Shown: positions 6,902 to 15,155 of the stretch, piece after piece
Position numbering within the stretch: the first letter of the stretch is position 1
How the letters are laid out: every line of letters begins with the position of its first letter
NCBI GenBank assembly: GCA_963643205.1
Contig: CAVIJJ010000020.1
Span: 1-32,215, forward strand
Direction of reading: 5' to 3'
DNA length: 32,215 bases
From: Phil1 sp963643205
GTDB taxonomy: Bacteria > Bacillota > Clostridia > Christensenellales > CAG-138
The notes under the pieces: model-generated
Databases searched by the model: none
What the model saw: the letters and a program-made list of their open reading frames with translations, nothing else
Told to the model about the DNA's origin: nothing
Made by a program: the position numbers and the translations under genes

Positions 6902-7798
6902 ATGAAAAAATACATTGCCGTTATAATGGCCGCGCTTATGCTTGTAAGCTTTGCGGCGTGCGCGAAAAATAATGAGGAAGCCGTCAACTCGGCGGATACG
7001 GAAACGGATTCGGCCGTAAAAACGGTAAGTGAAGGAGAAATGTCTATGCAGTATATATCTTTCGGCAGCGGGAAAAAGGCGTTTGTGATTCTGCCCGGCC
7101 TTGCCGTGCACAGCGTGCTTAATTCCGCGGCGGCGATAGAGGAAGCGTATAAGGACTATACGGACGAATATACCGTATATCTTTTCGACAGGGCCATGAA
7201 TATAGCCGATGGCTACACCATCAGGGACATGGCGGCCGATACCGCGAAGGCCATGAAAGCGCTTAATATAACATCTGCCGATATATTCGGCGCGTCCCAG
7301 GGCGGCATGATAGGTCTTTATCTTGCGATAGACTATCCGGAGCTTGTGAACAAACTTATAGTTGCCTCTTCACTTTCAAAACCTAACGACACGTTTAACT
7401 CGGTTGTTGACGAATGGGTAAGCCTGGCCGAGGCTAAGAATGAAACCGCTCTTCTTGAAAGCTTTGCGGACAATATATATTCGGAAGCCACCCTTGCGGC
7501 ATACAGGGATACCCTCATTTCGTCAAACGCCGGCATAACGGACGAGGAGTACGCCCGCTTTATAGTGCTTGCCAAGGCCTGCAAAACGTTTGATTGCTAT
7601 GATGAGCTTTCCTCAATCACCTGCCCCGTGCTTGTGGTGGGGTCCGAAGGGGACAAGGTTGTAACACCCGATGGCTCAAAGGAGATCGCGGAGGCGCTCG
7701 GCTGCGAAATGTACATCTATGATGATAGCTACGGCCACGGCGTTTATGACGAGGCACCCGATTTTAGGCAGCGCTGCCTTGACTTCCTGGCGGAGTAA
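6902..7798 (+). CDS. Lipoprotein alpha/beta hydrolase
   Basis: The 298-residue protein has a lipoprotein signal peptide (MKKYIAVIMAALMLVSFAAC, Cys20), so it should be anchored outside the membrane. The alpha/beta hydrolase fold follows: FVILPGLAVHS (61-71), the nucleophile elbow GASQGG with Ser132, a VVGSEGDKVV segment with Asp251, and YGHGVYDE with His279. These form a plausible Ser-Asp-His triad. The region after the signal (21-45) is a low-complexity linker. The start is supported by AAAAAGGAGG. It has its own promoter, 62 nt after the preceding membrane gene, and ends at a strong terminator. The substrate is unknown; esterase, lipase or peptidase are all possible. Confidence 0.85.
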   Translation: MKKYIAVIMAALMLVSFAACAKNNEEAVNSADTETDSAVKTVSEGEMSMQYISFGSGKKAFVILPGLAVHSVLNSAAAIEEAYKDYTDEYTVYLFDRAMNIADGYTIRDMAADTAKAMKALNITSADIFGASQGGMIGLYLAIDYPELVNKLIVASSLSKPNDTFNSVVDEWVSLAEAKNETALLESFADNIYSEATLAAYRDTLISSNAGITDEEYARFIVLAKACKTFDCYDELSSITCPVLVVGSEGDKVVTPDGSKEIAEALGCEMYIYDDSYGHGVYDEAPDFRQRCLDFLAE

Positions 7799-7818
7799 AA
7801 ATTAAAACTCGGAACATA

Positions 7819-7846
7819 AAAAAGGACGGCTTGTGCCGTCCTTTTA
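7819..7846. terminator. Bidirectional terminator between convergent genes
   Basis: AAAGGACGGC (7821-7830) and GCCGTCCTTT (7835-7844) form a perfect 10-bp stem with a TTGT loop. A-rich and T-rich flanks let it serve the lipoprotein gene (plus) and the NSS gene (minus). Confidence 0.9.
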
Positions 7847-7856
7847 AGTTAACTCA

Positions 7857-9194
7857 TTATACCCAGCTGAAGTTTACTATGCCGTAGATGTATATTACGA
7901 TTATGGCGACGGGTACGAAATACTGGAACACGGGGCGCATCCAGTTCTTTACCTTCAGGCCCTTGCCGGCGTTGGCTTCTTCCATAAAGTTCTCCCAGCC
8001 CCAGCCCCACTTGTTGCAGCAGAACAGAGCGAATACGAGAGAGCCGAGCGGCAGAATGTTGTTGGATACTATGAAATCCCAGAAATCAAGCCAGGCGCTG
8101 CCTTCGGCGAACGGCTGGAACTTGAATACGCTGTAGCCGAGAGCGGTGGTAAGAGCAAGAATGAATACGCCTATGCCGCAGATTATGCAGGCCTTCGGGC
8201 GCTTCCAGCCGGTAAGCTCGCGAATCATGGCCACTATGTTCTCACATACGGCAAGCACGGTAGACATAGCCGCGAATACCATGAACAGGAAGAATATGGT
8301 GCCCCATATACGGCCGCCGTCCATATTGTTGAATACGGTCGCCATGGTATCGAAAAGCAGGCTCGGGCCCGCGTTTACCTCAACGCCGTATGTGAAGCAG
8401 GCGGGGAACATTATAATGCCGGCGGTTATGGCAACGAAGGTATCCAGCACTATAACGTTTACGGATTCACCAAGCAGGGACTGCTTTTTGTCAATATAGC
8501 TGCCGAATATGGCCATGCTGCCCATGCCTATTGAAAGGGTGAAGAACGCCTGGTTCATGGCGGCAACCACAACCTCGCCGGTTATCTTTGAAAAATCGGG
8601 AAGGAGATAGAAGCTCAGTCCTTCGCCCGCGCCGGGCAGGGTAAAGCTGTGCACGGCAAGAACAAGCATAAGGAACAGCAGCGCTATCATCATGTATTTG
8701 GTAACGCGCTCAAGGCCGCCCTGAAGCTTAAAGCAAAGAAGACCAAACGCAATTACTACGGTTATTGCAAGATACGTAACGTTTACGCCGGGATCGGATA
8801 TCATGGTAACGAAGCCCAGATCCTGGCTCTGTCCGGTAAGGAACCTTACAAAGTAATATATTATCCAGCCCGTAACAACGGTATAGAACGCCATAAGCGC
8901 CACGTTGCCGAGAAGGGAGAAATAGCCGTGAATATGCCACTTCTGCTTGGGCTTCTCAATTTTTTGATACATATAGAGCGGGCTTGCCTGGGCGCGGCGG
9001 CCTAACGCGAACTCCATCGTAAGAACCGGTAACCCAAGCAGCAAAAGGCAGATTATGTATATAAGCACAAATCCGCCGCCGCCGTACTGCCCGCACATCC
9101 ACGGGAACTTCCACACATTGCCGCAGCCTATGGCGCATCCCGCAGAGAGCAGAATAAAGCCTAAACGACTGCCGAGTTTTTCTCTTGTTTCCAC
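7857..9194 (-). CDS. Neurotransmitter:sodium symporter (NSS/SNF) family transporter
   Basis: The 445-residue protein has about 11 membrane segments. The family signature lies in TM1: SAGCAIGCGNVWKFPW (about 17-32), the unwound region that binds sodium and substrate in LeuT and MhsT. It continues with YGGGGFVLIYIICLLLLG and GLPVLTMEFALGRRAQ. Bacterial members import amino acids, often hydrophobic or aromatic, with sodium; specificity cannot be read here. The start is GTG at 9194 with AGGAAGG about 13 nt upstream. It lies 54 nt after the M20 amidohydrolase and shares its strand, so the two are probably co-transcribed, which fits release and uptake or recycling of amino acids. It ends at the bidirectional terminator. 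Confidence 0.93.
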   Translation of the reverse strand: METREKLGSRLGFILLSAGCAIGCGNVWKFPWMCGQYGGGGFVLIYIICLLLLGLPVLTMEFALGRRAQASPLYMYQKIEKPKQKWHIHGYFSLLGNVALMAFYTVVTGWIIYYFVRFLTGQSQDLGFVTMISDPGVNVTYLAITVVIAFGLLCFKLQGGLERVTKYMMIALLFLMLVLAVHSFTLPGAGEGLSFYLLPDFSKITGEVVVAAMNQAFFTLSIGMGSMAIFGSYIDKKQSLLGESVNVIVLDTFVAITAGIIMFPACFTYGVEVNAGPSLLFDTMATVFNNMDGGRIWGTIFFLFMVFAAMSTVLAVCENIVAMIRELTGWKRPKACIICGIGVFILALTTALGYSVFKFQPFAEGSAWLDFWDFIVSNNILPLGSLVFALFCCNKWGWGWENFMEEANAGKGLKVKNWMRPVFQYFVPVAIIVIYIYGIVNFSWV

Positions 9195-9248
9195 TTGATT
9201 GTTGATCCTTCCTGTTTTGCTTTATATTTAATGAGCCTAAGCTCTTTT

Positions 9249-10448
9249 TTATGCTTTCTTCTCGTCCTCATCAAGGAAGCGAAGGGCGGCCATAACGTTC
9301 ATAAGAACGCCGTACTTAATGCATTCCTCATCCGGGGAGAAGTGCTCGTTGTGAAGGGCCTGCGGAAGCTGCTGACCCTCTTTATATGTGCCCAGGTTGA
9401 AGTACACGCCGGGTGCGGACGCGGTAAAGTACGCGAAGTCGTCCGCGCCAAGGCTCGGCGCGTCCATGAATATGGCGGCGCCGCGGCCTATTTCCTTTTC
9501 GGCCACGTCGGCTATGGCAAGTGAGGTTTCAGCGTCGTTTACAAGCGGGGGATAACCGTCCGTCATATTTACCTCCGCAGTGGCTCCGAAGGCCGCCGCT
9601 GTGTTTTCGGCAATGGTCTTAACATGTGCCTTTATAAAGTCGCGCGTTTCAAAGTTAAGCGCGCGTATGGTGCCGGTAAGCGTAACCTCGCCCGCGCATA
9701 CATTGCCCTTGGTGCCGCCCTCAATTTTGCCAATCGTTACTATAACGGGGGTTGTGGGCGCGGCGAAACGGCTTGAAATAGTCTGCAGCGCAAGCACAAC
9801 ATGGGAGGCCACAACAATGGAGTCTATGCCCTCGTCCGGATGCGCGCCGTGGCAGGCGATGCCCCTTACCTTTATCTGCAAATCCGTGGTGGAGGCGTTC
9901 ATGCAGGTTTTTGTAAGGTGAATATGCCCTGTGGGTATGGTGGGGTCAACATGCATGCCTATAACGCGGGTTATCTTGGGGCTGTTGAAGCCATCGTGTT
10001 TTATCATGCGCTCCGCGCCGCCAACGGTTTCCTCGGCGGGCTGGAAGAAAAGCTTTATCGCTCCCTTAAGCTCGCTTTCCATGGCCTTGAATATCTTTGC
10101 CGCGCCAAGAAGTACGGTTGTGTGAACATCGTGACCGCAGGCATGCATAACGCCGGGATTTACGGAAGCGTAGGGAAGACCCGTGCATTCGGTTACGGGC
10201 AGCGCGTCTATGTCCGCGCGGATGGCAATGCCGTATTTGGCGTCGCTCTTGCCGATGGTGGCTATTATGCCGTGCCCGGCTACGCCAGCTTCGTATTTTA
10301 TGCCCAGCTTGTCAAGCTGAGCGCAGATGATTTTTTCCGTGCGTTCCTCGTGCTCGGAAAGCTCGGGATGCATGTGCATATCCCGCCTAAAGGCAACAAG
10401 CTCGTCGAACTCATCGGCAATCATTGCCCTGATTTCAGTGCTGTTCAT
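9249..10448 (-). CDS. M20 family amidohydrolase / N-acyl-amino-acid hydrolase
   Basis: The 399-residue protein has the M20D (amidohydrolase, HipO/AbgB-like) arrangement: IAIRADIDALPVTECTGLPY with the first metal region, then VMHACGHDVHTTVLLGAA carrying the Cys-Gly-His-Asp metal site, and LFFQPAEETVGGAERM with the paired glutamates. A dimerisation insert is followed by a C-terminal catalytic part with DDFAYFT. Such enzymes remove acyl groups from amino acids (hippurate, N-acetyl-amino acids) or split short peptides with two metal ions. ATG at 10448 has TTTGGAGGTTAATCA upstream, and a consensus-like promoter lies at 10491-10519. It is followed by the NSS transporter. The substrate is not predictable. 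Confidence 0.92.
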   Translation of the reverse strand: MNSTEIRAMIADEFDELVAFRRDMHMHPELSEHEERTEKIICAQLDKLGIKYEAGVAGHGIIATIGKSDAKYGIAIRADIDALPVTECTGLPYASVNPGVMHACGHDVHTTVLLGAAKIFKAMESELKGAIKLFFQPAEETVGGAERMIKHDGFNSPKITRVIGMHVDPTIPTGHIHLTKTCMNASTTDLQIKVRGIACHGAHPDEGIDSIVVASHVVLALQTISSRFAAPTTPVIVTIGKIEGGTKGNVCAGEVTLTGTIRALNFETRDFIKAHVKTIAENTAAAFGATAEVNMTDGYPPLVNDAETSLAIADVAEKEIGRGAAIFMDAPSLGADDFAYFTASAPGVYFNLGTYKEGQQLPQALHNEHFSPDEECIKYGVLMNVMAALRFLDEDEKKA

Positions 10449-10490
10449 TGATTAACCTCCAAAGGGATGATAGTGAATCACAGATAGTAT

Positions 10491-10519
10491 ATTATATATA
10501 ATCCTAAGCTATATTGCAA
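10491..10519 (-). promoter_or_regulatory. Promoter of the M20-NSS unit
   Basis: Minus strand: -35 TTGCAA (10514-10519), 17-nt spacer, -10 TATAAT (10491-10496), about 43 nt before the start codon. Confidence 0.7.
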
Positions 10520-10600
10520 GGGCAGGTATCCACGTATGGTATGCCGAATTTACTCGCAAAATAACGGAGTGCTTTTAATAACGGGGCAGTATTGCGCATA

Positions 10601-10632
10601 ACGAAAAACGCGGCCCCGATCTGGAACCGCGT
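10601..10632 (-). terminator. Intrinsic terminator after the M42 gene
   Basis: ACGCGG (10608-10613) pairs with CCGCGT (10627-10632) around a 13-nt loop. On the minus strand TTTTCGTTA follows. It lies about 30 nt past the stop at 10663. Confidence 0.65.
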
Positions 10633-10662
10633 CAATCAACAAACCTTGTAAAACGAATTTTA

Positions 10663-11676
10663 TCAGCCAATATAGCTTTCTATAAGCTTAAGCGTACCCT
10701 TAACGCCGTTCATATGGGTGCGCTCATAGCCGTGGGAAGCGTACACGCCGCTGCCTACCACGCAATGCGCGGCGTCTATGCCGCTGCGAAGGGCAACGTC
10801 CATATCCGAGCTGTAGGAAGGATAAACATCAACGGCGTAGTCAATGCCCTGTGCCTTTGCGGTGTTTATAAGGCGGGTGGTAAGCTCATAGTCGGAGGGG
10901 CCGGAGGAATCCTTGGCGCAGATGCTCACCTGCGTTTCCTTGCACTCAAGGCCCGCGCCTACGCAGCCCATATCAACGGCCAGTATCTCGTTAAGCCCTT
11001 CGGGCATTCCGCTCGCTCCGCCGTGGCCAACCTCTTCATATGTTGTAAAATAAAGGTAAACCCTGCGCGCGGGCTGCTTGCCCGCGTCCTTAAGGCGCTT
11101 GGCGTAGCCCAAAAGTATTGCGGCGGAAAGCTTGTCGTCCAGGAAACGGCTCTTAATGTAGCCGGATTCGGTTATAACCGTGCGCGGGTCAAAGCAAACA
11201 TAGTCTCCAACGCTTATGCCAAGCTTTTTAACGTCTTCCTTGCTCTCAACTATTTCGTCTATAAGTACCTCAACCGTGCTGAATGTGCGCTTAGCTTCCC
11301 TAGCGTCCGCGTTAACGTGGGCGGAGGCGTTCTCAAGCTGGCAAACGCCGGTGTAGCTGCGGCCGTCGCGGGTGAATATAACGCAGTTCTCGGTTTCAAC
11401 ATTGGTTGCCATAAGGCCGCCTATGTTGGTTATCCTGAGCGTGCCGCTGCTCTTTATTTCCGCCACCATGCCGCCAAGCGTATCCACGTGCGCGCCGAGC
11501 AGAATGGGGTTGCCCTCTCCGCCAAGGCACACGCCAACGCTGCCCTTGTTAGTTACGTAAGGCTCATAGCCAAGGTTTTTAAGCTCCGCTGCAAGGTATT
11601 CGGTTGCCTTGTGGGTAAAGCCGGAGGGGCTGTGGATGCTAAGCAGATTCTTAAGCTGCGAAAGTATGTATTCCAT
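10663..11676 (-). CDS. M42 family metallo-aminopeptidase
   Basis: The 337-residue protein carries the M42 co-catalytic metal ligands: ILLGAHVDTLGG (His), LDDKLSAAILLGYA (bridging Asp), YEEVGHGGASG (catalytic Glu pair), AVDMGCVG (Asp) and VYASHGYERTH (last His). M42 enzymes form large tetrahedral cytoplasmic complexes that remove N-terminal residues from imported peptides; glutamyl- and leucyl-aminopeptidases and former endoglucanase M entries belong here. The start at 11676 has TTAAGGAGAAGTCTAA ahead and a promoter just upstream. It appears monocistronic, with its own terminator. It fits the peptide-import theme of the Opp operon. Confidence 0.92.
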   Translation of the reverse strand: MEYILSQLKNLLSIHSPSGFTHKATEYLAAELKNLGYEPYVTNKGSVGVCLGGEGNPILLGAHVDTLGGMVAEIKSSGTLRITNIGGLMATNVETENCVIFTRDGRSYTGVCQLENASAHVNADAREAKRTFSTVEVLIDEIVESKEDVKKLGISVGDYVCFDPRTVITESGYIKSRFLDDKLSAAILLGYAKRLKDAGKQPARRVYLYFTTYEEVGHGGASGMPEGLNEILAVDMGCVGAGLECKETQVSICAKDSSGPSDYELTTRLINTAKAQGIDYAVDVYPSYSSDMDVALRSGIDAAHCVVGSGVYASHGYERTHMNGVKGTLKLIESYIG

Positions 11677-11714
11677 TTAGACTTCTCCTTAATAAAAAGA
11701 TAGTGTGTGGTTTG

Positions 11715-11743
11715 ATTATACAATATTGAAGCTTAATTATCAA
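11715..11743 (-). promoter_or_regulatory. Promoter of the M42 gene
   Basis: Minus strand: -35 TTGATA (11738-11743), 17-nt spacer, -10 TATAAT (11715-11720). The -35 overlaps the stop codon of the CDF gene. Confidence 0.75.
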
Positions 11744-12915
11744 TTGCCCGTATAATCGTAGTCTATTGTTATAACGCACCTGAGCGCAGGGTTTATTTCC
11801 CGCGCCTCCTCGCAGATGCGCTTTCGTATGCTCTCTGCTTCTTTTTCGCTTGTGTTCGCGCTTACCACAATATCGAATATAAGGTTAACGGTCTTTTCAC
11901 CGCTTACCATACGAAAATCGTGGAAGTGAACGGAGGGGTCTATGTTTTCTATTACGCCGGCTATAATTTCCCGCGCGCGGTCAAGCTTTTTGTTGTTCGT
12001 TTCTATCGGGTCCATGTGCAGCGTAAGCAGCATGCCAAGCTTTTCACCAACCTCGCGCTCCGCGCGGTCTATAATCTCGTGCGTTTGTATAAGGTCGCAG
12101 TCCGCCCTTACCTCAGCGTGCGCGCTGGCGATTGTTTTGCCGGGGCCGTAGGAATGAATCAGTATGTCGTGAACGCCTATTATGCCCTCGTAGCCCATAA
12201 GAAGATCCTTAAGAGCGATTATCGTTTCCCTGTCGGGCGCCGCGCCGAGAAGCGGGCTTATTACGGAGCGGATTATGCCTATGCCCGAATATATTACGAA
12301 CAGCGCCGCCGCAAGCGAAATATATCCATCCGTGTTTATATTGAAGAAATACCCCAAAAGGGAGGAAACAAGTATCGCGCCCGTGGCCACAACGTCGCTT
12401 ACGCTGTCCGCCGCCGCCGCGCTCATGGCGGAGGAGCTTATGTGCCTGCCAACGCCCGATGTAAAATATCCCATCCAAAGCTTAACGGCTATTGAAAGGG
12501 CAAGAACTACAAGCATGGCAATGCTGTAATCAACGCTTTCCGGCTCGATTATCTTGCCTATGGCCTCGCGCGCGAGCGAAAAGCCAACCATCAGCACCAG
12601 AAACGCTATAGCGAGCGAAACTATGTATTCAAGCCTGCCGTGCCCGTACGGGTGCTCCCTGTCCGCCGGCTTTGCCGCCGCCTTCGCGCCGAATATAATC
12701 CCCGCGGATGAGCCTATGTCGCTCAGGTTATTTACGGCATCCGCCTGAATGGCTATGGAGCGACTTATCAGGCCTATTGTGAGCTTTGCCGCGCAAAGAA
12801 TAACGTTGCATGCTATGCAAACCCAGCCCGCGGCCACGGTACACGCCGTACGTACGGAGGGACTGGAGGTATTCTTATAATCCTTTACAAAAAGCTTAAG
12901 CAGTTTTTCGCTCAT
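11740..12915 (-). CDS. Cation diffusion facilitator (CDF) family metal exporter, possibly Mn type
   Basis: The 391-residue protein has the CDF layout: about six membrane segments then a cytoplasmic ferredoxin-like domain (about 215-300), plus a longer C-terminal extension (about 300-391) that looks like a second such domain. The transport site reads QADAVNNLSD in TM2 (Asn62, Asp66) and AAADSVSDVV in TM5 (Asp170, Asp174). An Asn/Asp-Asp-Asp set resembles manganese exporters such as MntE and MneP rather than zinc exporters, so Mn(II) efflux is a reasonable but unproven inference. HPYGHGRLEY (88-97) is the usual family loop. The start overlaps the Sir2 stop by ATGA (12912-12915), so the two are coupled. 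Confidence 0.9.
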   Translation of the reverse strand: MSEKLLKLFVKDYKNTSSPSVRTACTVAAGWVCIACNVILCAAKLTIGLISRSIAIQADAVNNLSDIGSSAGIIFGAKAAAKPADREHPYGHGRLEYIVSLAIAFLVLMVGFSLAREAIGKIIEPESVDYSIAMLVVLALSIAVKLWMGYFTSGVGRHISSSAMSAAAADSVSDVVATGAILVSSLLGYFFNINTDGYISLAAALFVIYSGIGIIRSVISPLLGAAPDRETIIALKDLLMGYEGIIGVHDILIHSYGPGKTIASAHAEVRADCDLIQTHEIIDRAEREVGEKLGMLLTLHMDPIETNNKKLDRAREIIAGVIENIDPSVHFHDFRMVSGEKTVNLIFDIVVSANTSEKEAESIRKRICEEAREINPALRCVITIDYDYTGN

Positions 12916-13655
12916 TCAAGCCCCTCTGTGGCGCGCTCAAGCACCATACCTATAGAGTCGTTTATAATCAGGTCCGCGCGGGAATCGTATGGCGTTTCGC
13001 TTTTGTTTATAAGCACAAGCTTATTGCCGTTATAGTAGTTTATAAGCCCGCTTGCCGGGTATACGTTAAGGCTTGTGCCGCCCACTATAAGCATATCCGC
13101 GCGGGAAATGTGCGCCATAGCCCCGCGGAGCACGTCGCTGTCAAGCCCCTCTTCATAAAGCACCACATCCGGTTTAATTACTCCGCCGCATTCGCAGCGG
13201 GGCACGTTGTCCATTTCTTTAAGCTGTTCCACGCTGTAGCTTTTGCCGCACTCCATGCAGTGATTACGGTATATACTGCCGTGCAGCTCATAAACGTTTT
13301 TGCTCCCCGCAAGCTGATGAAGCCCGTCTATATTCTGGGTTACAACGGCGGTAAGCTTTCCTATGCGCTCAAGCTTGGCAAGCGCGTAATGCGCCTTGTT
13401 CGGCTTTATTCCCGTTACCATAAGGGAACTGCGGTAATATTTGAAAAACTCCTCGGTTTTCCTTACGAAAAAGGTATGGCTCAAAAGCTCCTCGGGAGGG
13501 TAGCCAAAGCGGCGAATGGCATCGAAATATCCGTTTTCACTGCGAAAATCGGGAATGCCGCTTTCCGTGGATACTCCCGCGCCGCCTAAGAAGGCTATTC
13601 TTTTGCTTGAAAGTATCATCTGCTTAAGGGCAGAAATTTTCTCGTTAATATCCAT
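12912..13655 (-). CDS. cobB: NAD-dependent protein deacylase, Sir2 family
   Basis: The 247-residue protein has the Rossmann-type NAD motif GGAGVSTESGIPDFRS (24-39), TQNIDGLHQLAG (106-117), the catalytic His125 in ELHGS, and a zinc site C133-x2-C136 with C154-x-C156. The second pair has one residue between cysteines (CECGG). The enzyme removes acetyl or other acyl groups from lysines using NAD. The start at 13655 has a TGAGGAGG site and a promoter with a 15-bp palindrome at the start site. It is first in a two-gene unit with the CDF exporter, an odd pairing that may reflect shared control by redox or metal state. Confidence 0.93.
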   Translation of the reverse strand: MDINEKISALKQMILSSKRIAFLGGAGVSTESGIPDFRSENGYFDAIRRFGYPPEELLSHTFFVRKTEEFFKYYRSSLMVTGIKPNKAHYALAKLERIGKLTAVVTQNIDGLHQLAGSKNVYELHGSIYRNHCMECGKSYSVEQLKEMDNVPRCECGGVIKPDVVLYEEGLDSDVLRGAMAHISRADMLIVGGTSLNVYPASGLINYYNGNKLVLINKSETPYDSRADLIINDSIGMVLERATEGLE

Positions 13656-13681
13656 ATAAAATCCTCCTCAAACGAATTCGA

Positions 13682-13696
13682 GTTAAATCATTTAAC
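13682..13696 (-). promoter_or_regulatory. 15-bp palindrome at the Sir2-CDF transcription start
   Basis: GTTAAAT-C-ATTTAAC is a perfect inverted repeat placed 2 to 17 nt downstream of the -10, where a repressor would block initiation. It resembles Rex-type GTTAA...TTAAC sites but has a 5-nt rather than 4-nt centre. Confidence 0.5.
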
Positions 13697-13698
13697 AC

Positions 13699-13726
13699 AT
13701 TATATCATATTCCGGCGCGGATTCAA
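13699..13726 (-). promoter_or_regulatory. Promoter of the Sir2-CDF unit
   Basis: Minus strand: -35 TTGAAT (13721-13726), 16-nt spacer, -10 TATAAT (13699-13704) with an extended TG (TGATATAAT). Confidence 0.75.
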
Positions 13727-13748
13727 ACACAATAAACAATGCAGGGAA

Positions 13749-13790
13749 TCCTTCATTGCTATTTACTTAATGAAGGAATGGGTGTAAAAT
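13749..13790 (+). promoter_or_regulatory. Aminotransferase promoter with an overlapping inverted repeat
   Basis: -35 TTTACT (13762-13767), 17-nt spacer, -10 TAAAAT (13785-13790). TCCTTCATT (13749-13757) and AATGAAGGA (13769-13777) are 9-bp inverted arms that bracket the -35, a likely operator. Confidence 0.6.
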
Positions 13791-13834
13791 AGGAATCGCG
13801 AACGCATTATATTATTCATTACGGAGGTTATAGC

Positions 13835-15103
13835 ATGAAGCGTGTTTGCGATATGAATCAAAGCGAGCTTAACGAGTTCTATGCCGCGGCTAAAAAGGAA
13901 TACGAGGCCTGCAAGGCAAAGGGCCTTTCGCTGAACATGGCGCGCGGCAAGCCCAGCGCGGCACAGCTTGCTCTTTCAAACGAGCTTTTGACAATATTAG
14001 ATGGCGACAACTGCATGGCGGACGGTATTGATGCCCGCAACTACGGCACCCTGGAGGGTCTGCCCTGCTGCCGCAAGATGTTTGCCGATATACTGGACGT
14101 TGACCCGGAAGAGGTCTTTGCCGCCGGCAGCGCCAGCCTTTCCCTTATGTACGATACTATCGCCAAGGCGTTTACCCACGGCCTGCTGCACAGCGAAAAG
14201 CCTTGGGCCAAGCTTGACAAGGTCAAGTTCCTTTGCCCCGTTCCCGGCTACGACAGGCACTTTACAATCTGCGAAAGCTTCGGCATAGAGATGATAAATG
14301 TTCCCATGACCGCCGAGGGCCCCGATATGGATAAGGTAGAGGAGCTTATAAAGGACAAGGACGTAAAGGGTATGTGGTGCGTGCCCAAATACTCCAATCC
14401 CGAGGGCATAATTTATTCGGAAACCACCATTCGCCGCATAGCCAAAATGAAGCCCGCCGCGAAGGACTTTTTGCTCATGTGGGACAACGCGTACTGCATC
14501 CATGAGTTTGACGGGGAATATGTTCCCTTCCCGAACATACTTGAGTATTGCCGCGAGGCCGGAAATCCGGACATGGTGTTTGAATTCGCCTCCACCTCAA
14601 AGATAACCTTCCCCGGCGCGGGTGTTGCCTGCTTCGCCACCAGCCGCGACAATATGGCATATATGAAAAAGCTGCTCAACGCCCAGGTTATAAGCTACGA
14701 CAAGATGAACCAGCTTAGGCACGTTCTGTTCCTTAAGGACAAGGCTGGCGTTATCGAGCACATGAAGAAGCACGCCGCTATAATGAAGCCTAAGTTCGAT
14801 GCCGTTATGGCCGCGCTCGATACCGTTACTCCCTACGGCATTGCGGAATATAATCGCCCCAAGGGAGGCTACTTTGTAAGCCTTAACGTTATGAACGGCT
14901 GCGCAAAGCGTGTGCATCAGCTGATGAAGGAAGCCGGCGTTGTTATGACCGGCCCCGGCGCAACTTTCCCCTACGGCAAGGATCCGGACGATAAAAATCT
15001 TCGCATCGCGCCCAGCCTTCCCCCGGTTGAGGATGTTAAGCAGGCCATGGAAGTTCTCTGCGCCTGCATAAAGCTGGCCGCCGCCGAAAAGATGATAGGC
15101 TGA
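13835..15103 (+). CDS. PLP-dependent aminotransferase (class I-like, aspartate-type)
   Basis: The 422-residue protein has fold-type I aminotransferase marks: LNMARGKPS near the N-terminus, YSNPEG (186-191) with the substrate-binding Asn188, WDNAYCIHEF with Asp217 and Tyr220 for the cofactor, and FASTSKITFPGAGV with the Schiff-base Lys256. It matches the subgroup (PF12897-like) often annotated as aspartate or alanine-glyoxylate aminotransferase. Because it is convergent with a Phe/Tyr pathway operon that lacks an aminotransferase, it could supply the last step to Phe and Tyr; this is inference from position only. ATG at 13835 follows ACGGAGG. It has its own promoter and ends at a terminator shared with aroQ. 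Confidence 0.9.
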   Translation: MKRVCDMNQSELNEFYAAAKKEYEACKAKGLSLNMARGKPSAAQLALSNELLTILDGDNCMADGIDARNYGTLEGLPCCRKMFADILDVDPEEVFAAGSASLSLMYDTIAKAFTHGLLHSEKPWAKLDKVKFLCPVPGYDRHFTICESFGIEMINVPMTAEGPDMDKVEELIKDKDVKGMWCVPKYSNPEGIIYSETTIRRIAKMKPAAKDFLLMWDNAYCIHEFDGEYVPFPNILEYCREAGNPDMVFEFASTSKITFPGAGVACFATSRDNMAYMKKLLNAQVISYDKMNQLRHVLFLKDKAGVIEHMKKHAAIMKPKFDAVMAALDTVTPYGIAEYNRPKGGYFVSLNVMNGCAKRVHQLMKEAGVVMTGPGATFPYGKDPDDKNLRIAPSLPPVEDVKQAMEVLCACIKLAAAEKMIG

Positions 15104-15115
15104 TTAAGACCGAAT

Positions 15116-15146
15116 AAAAAAGGCTCTCCGAGAGGAGAGCCTTTTT
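15116..15146. terminator. Bidirectional terminator between aminotransferase and aroQ
   Basis: GGCTCTCC (15122-15129) and GGAGAGCC (15134-15141) form a perfect stem with a GAGA loop, flanked by A6 and T5. It should end both the aminotransferase transcript and the aro operon. Confidence 0.9.
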
Positions 15147-15155
15147 GAAACTCTT

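Noticed and set aside
10714..11703. A 329-residue open frame antisense to the M42 gene
   Set aside because: Ala/Val/Gly-rich translation without motifs; the opposite strand encodes a complete M42 enzyme with all metal ligands.
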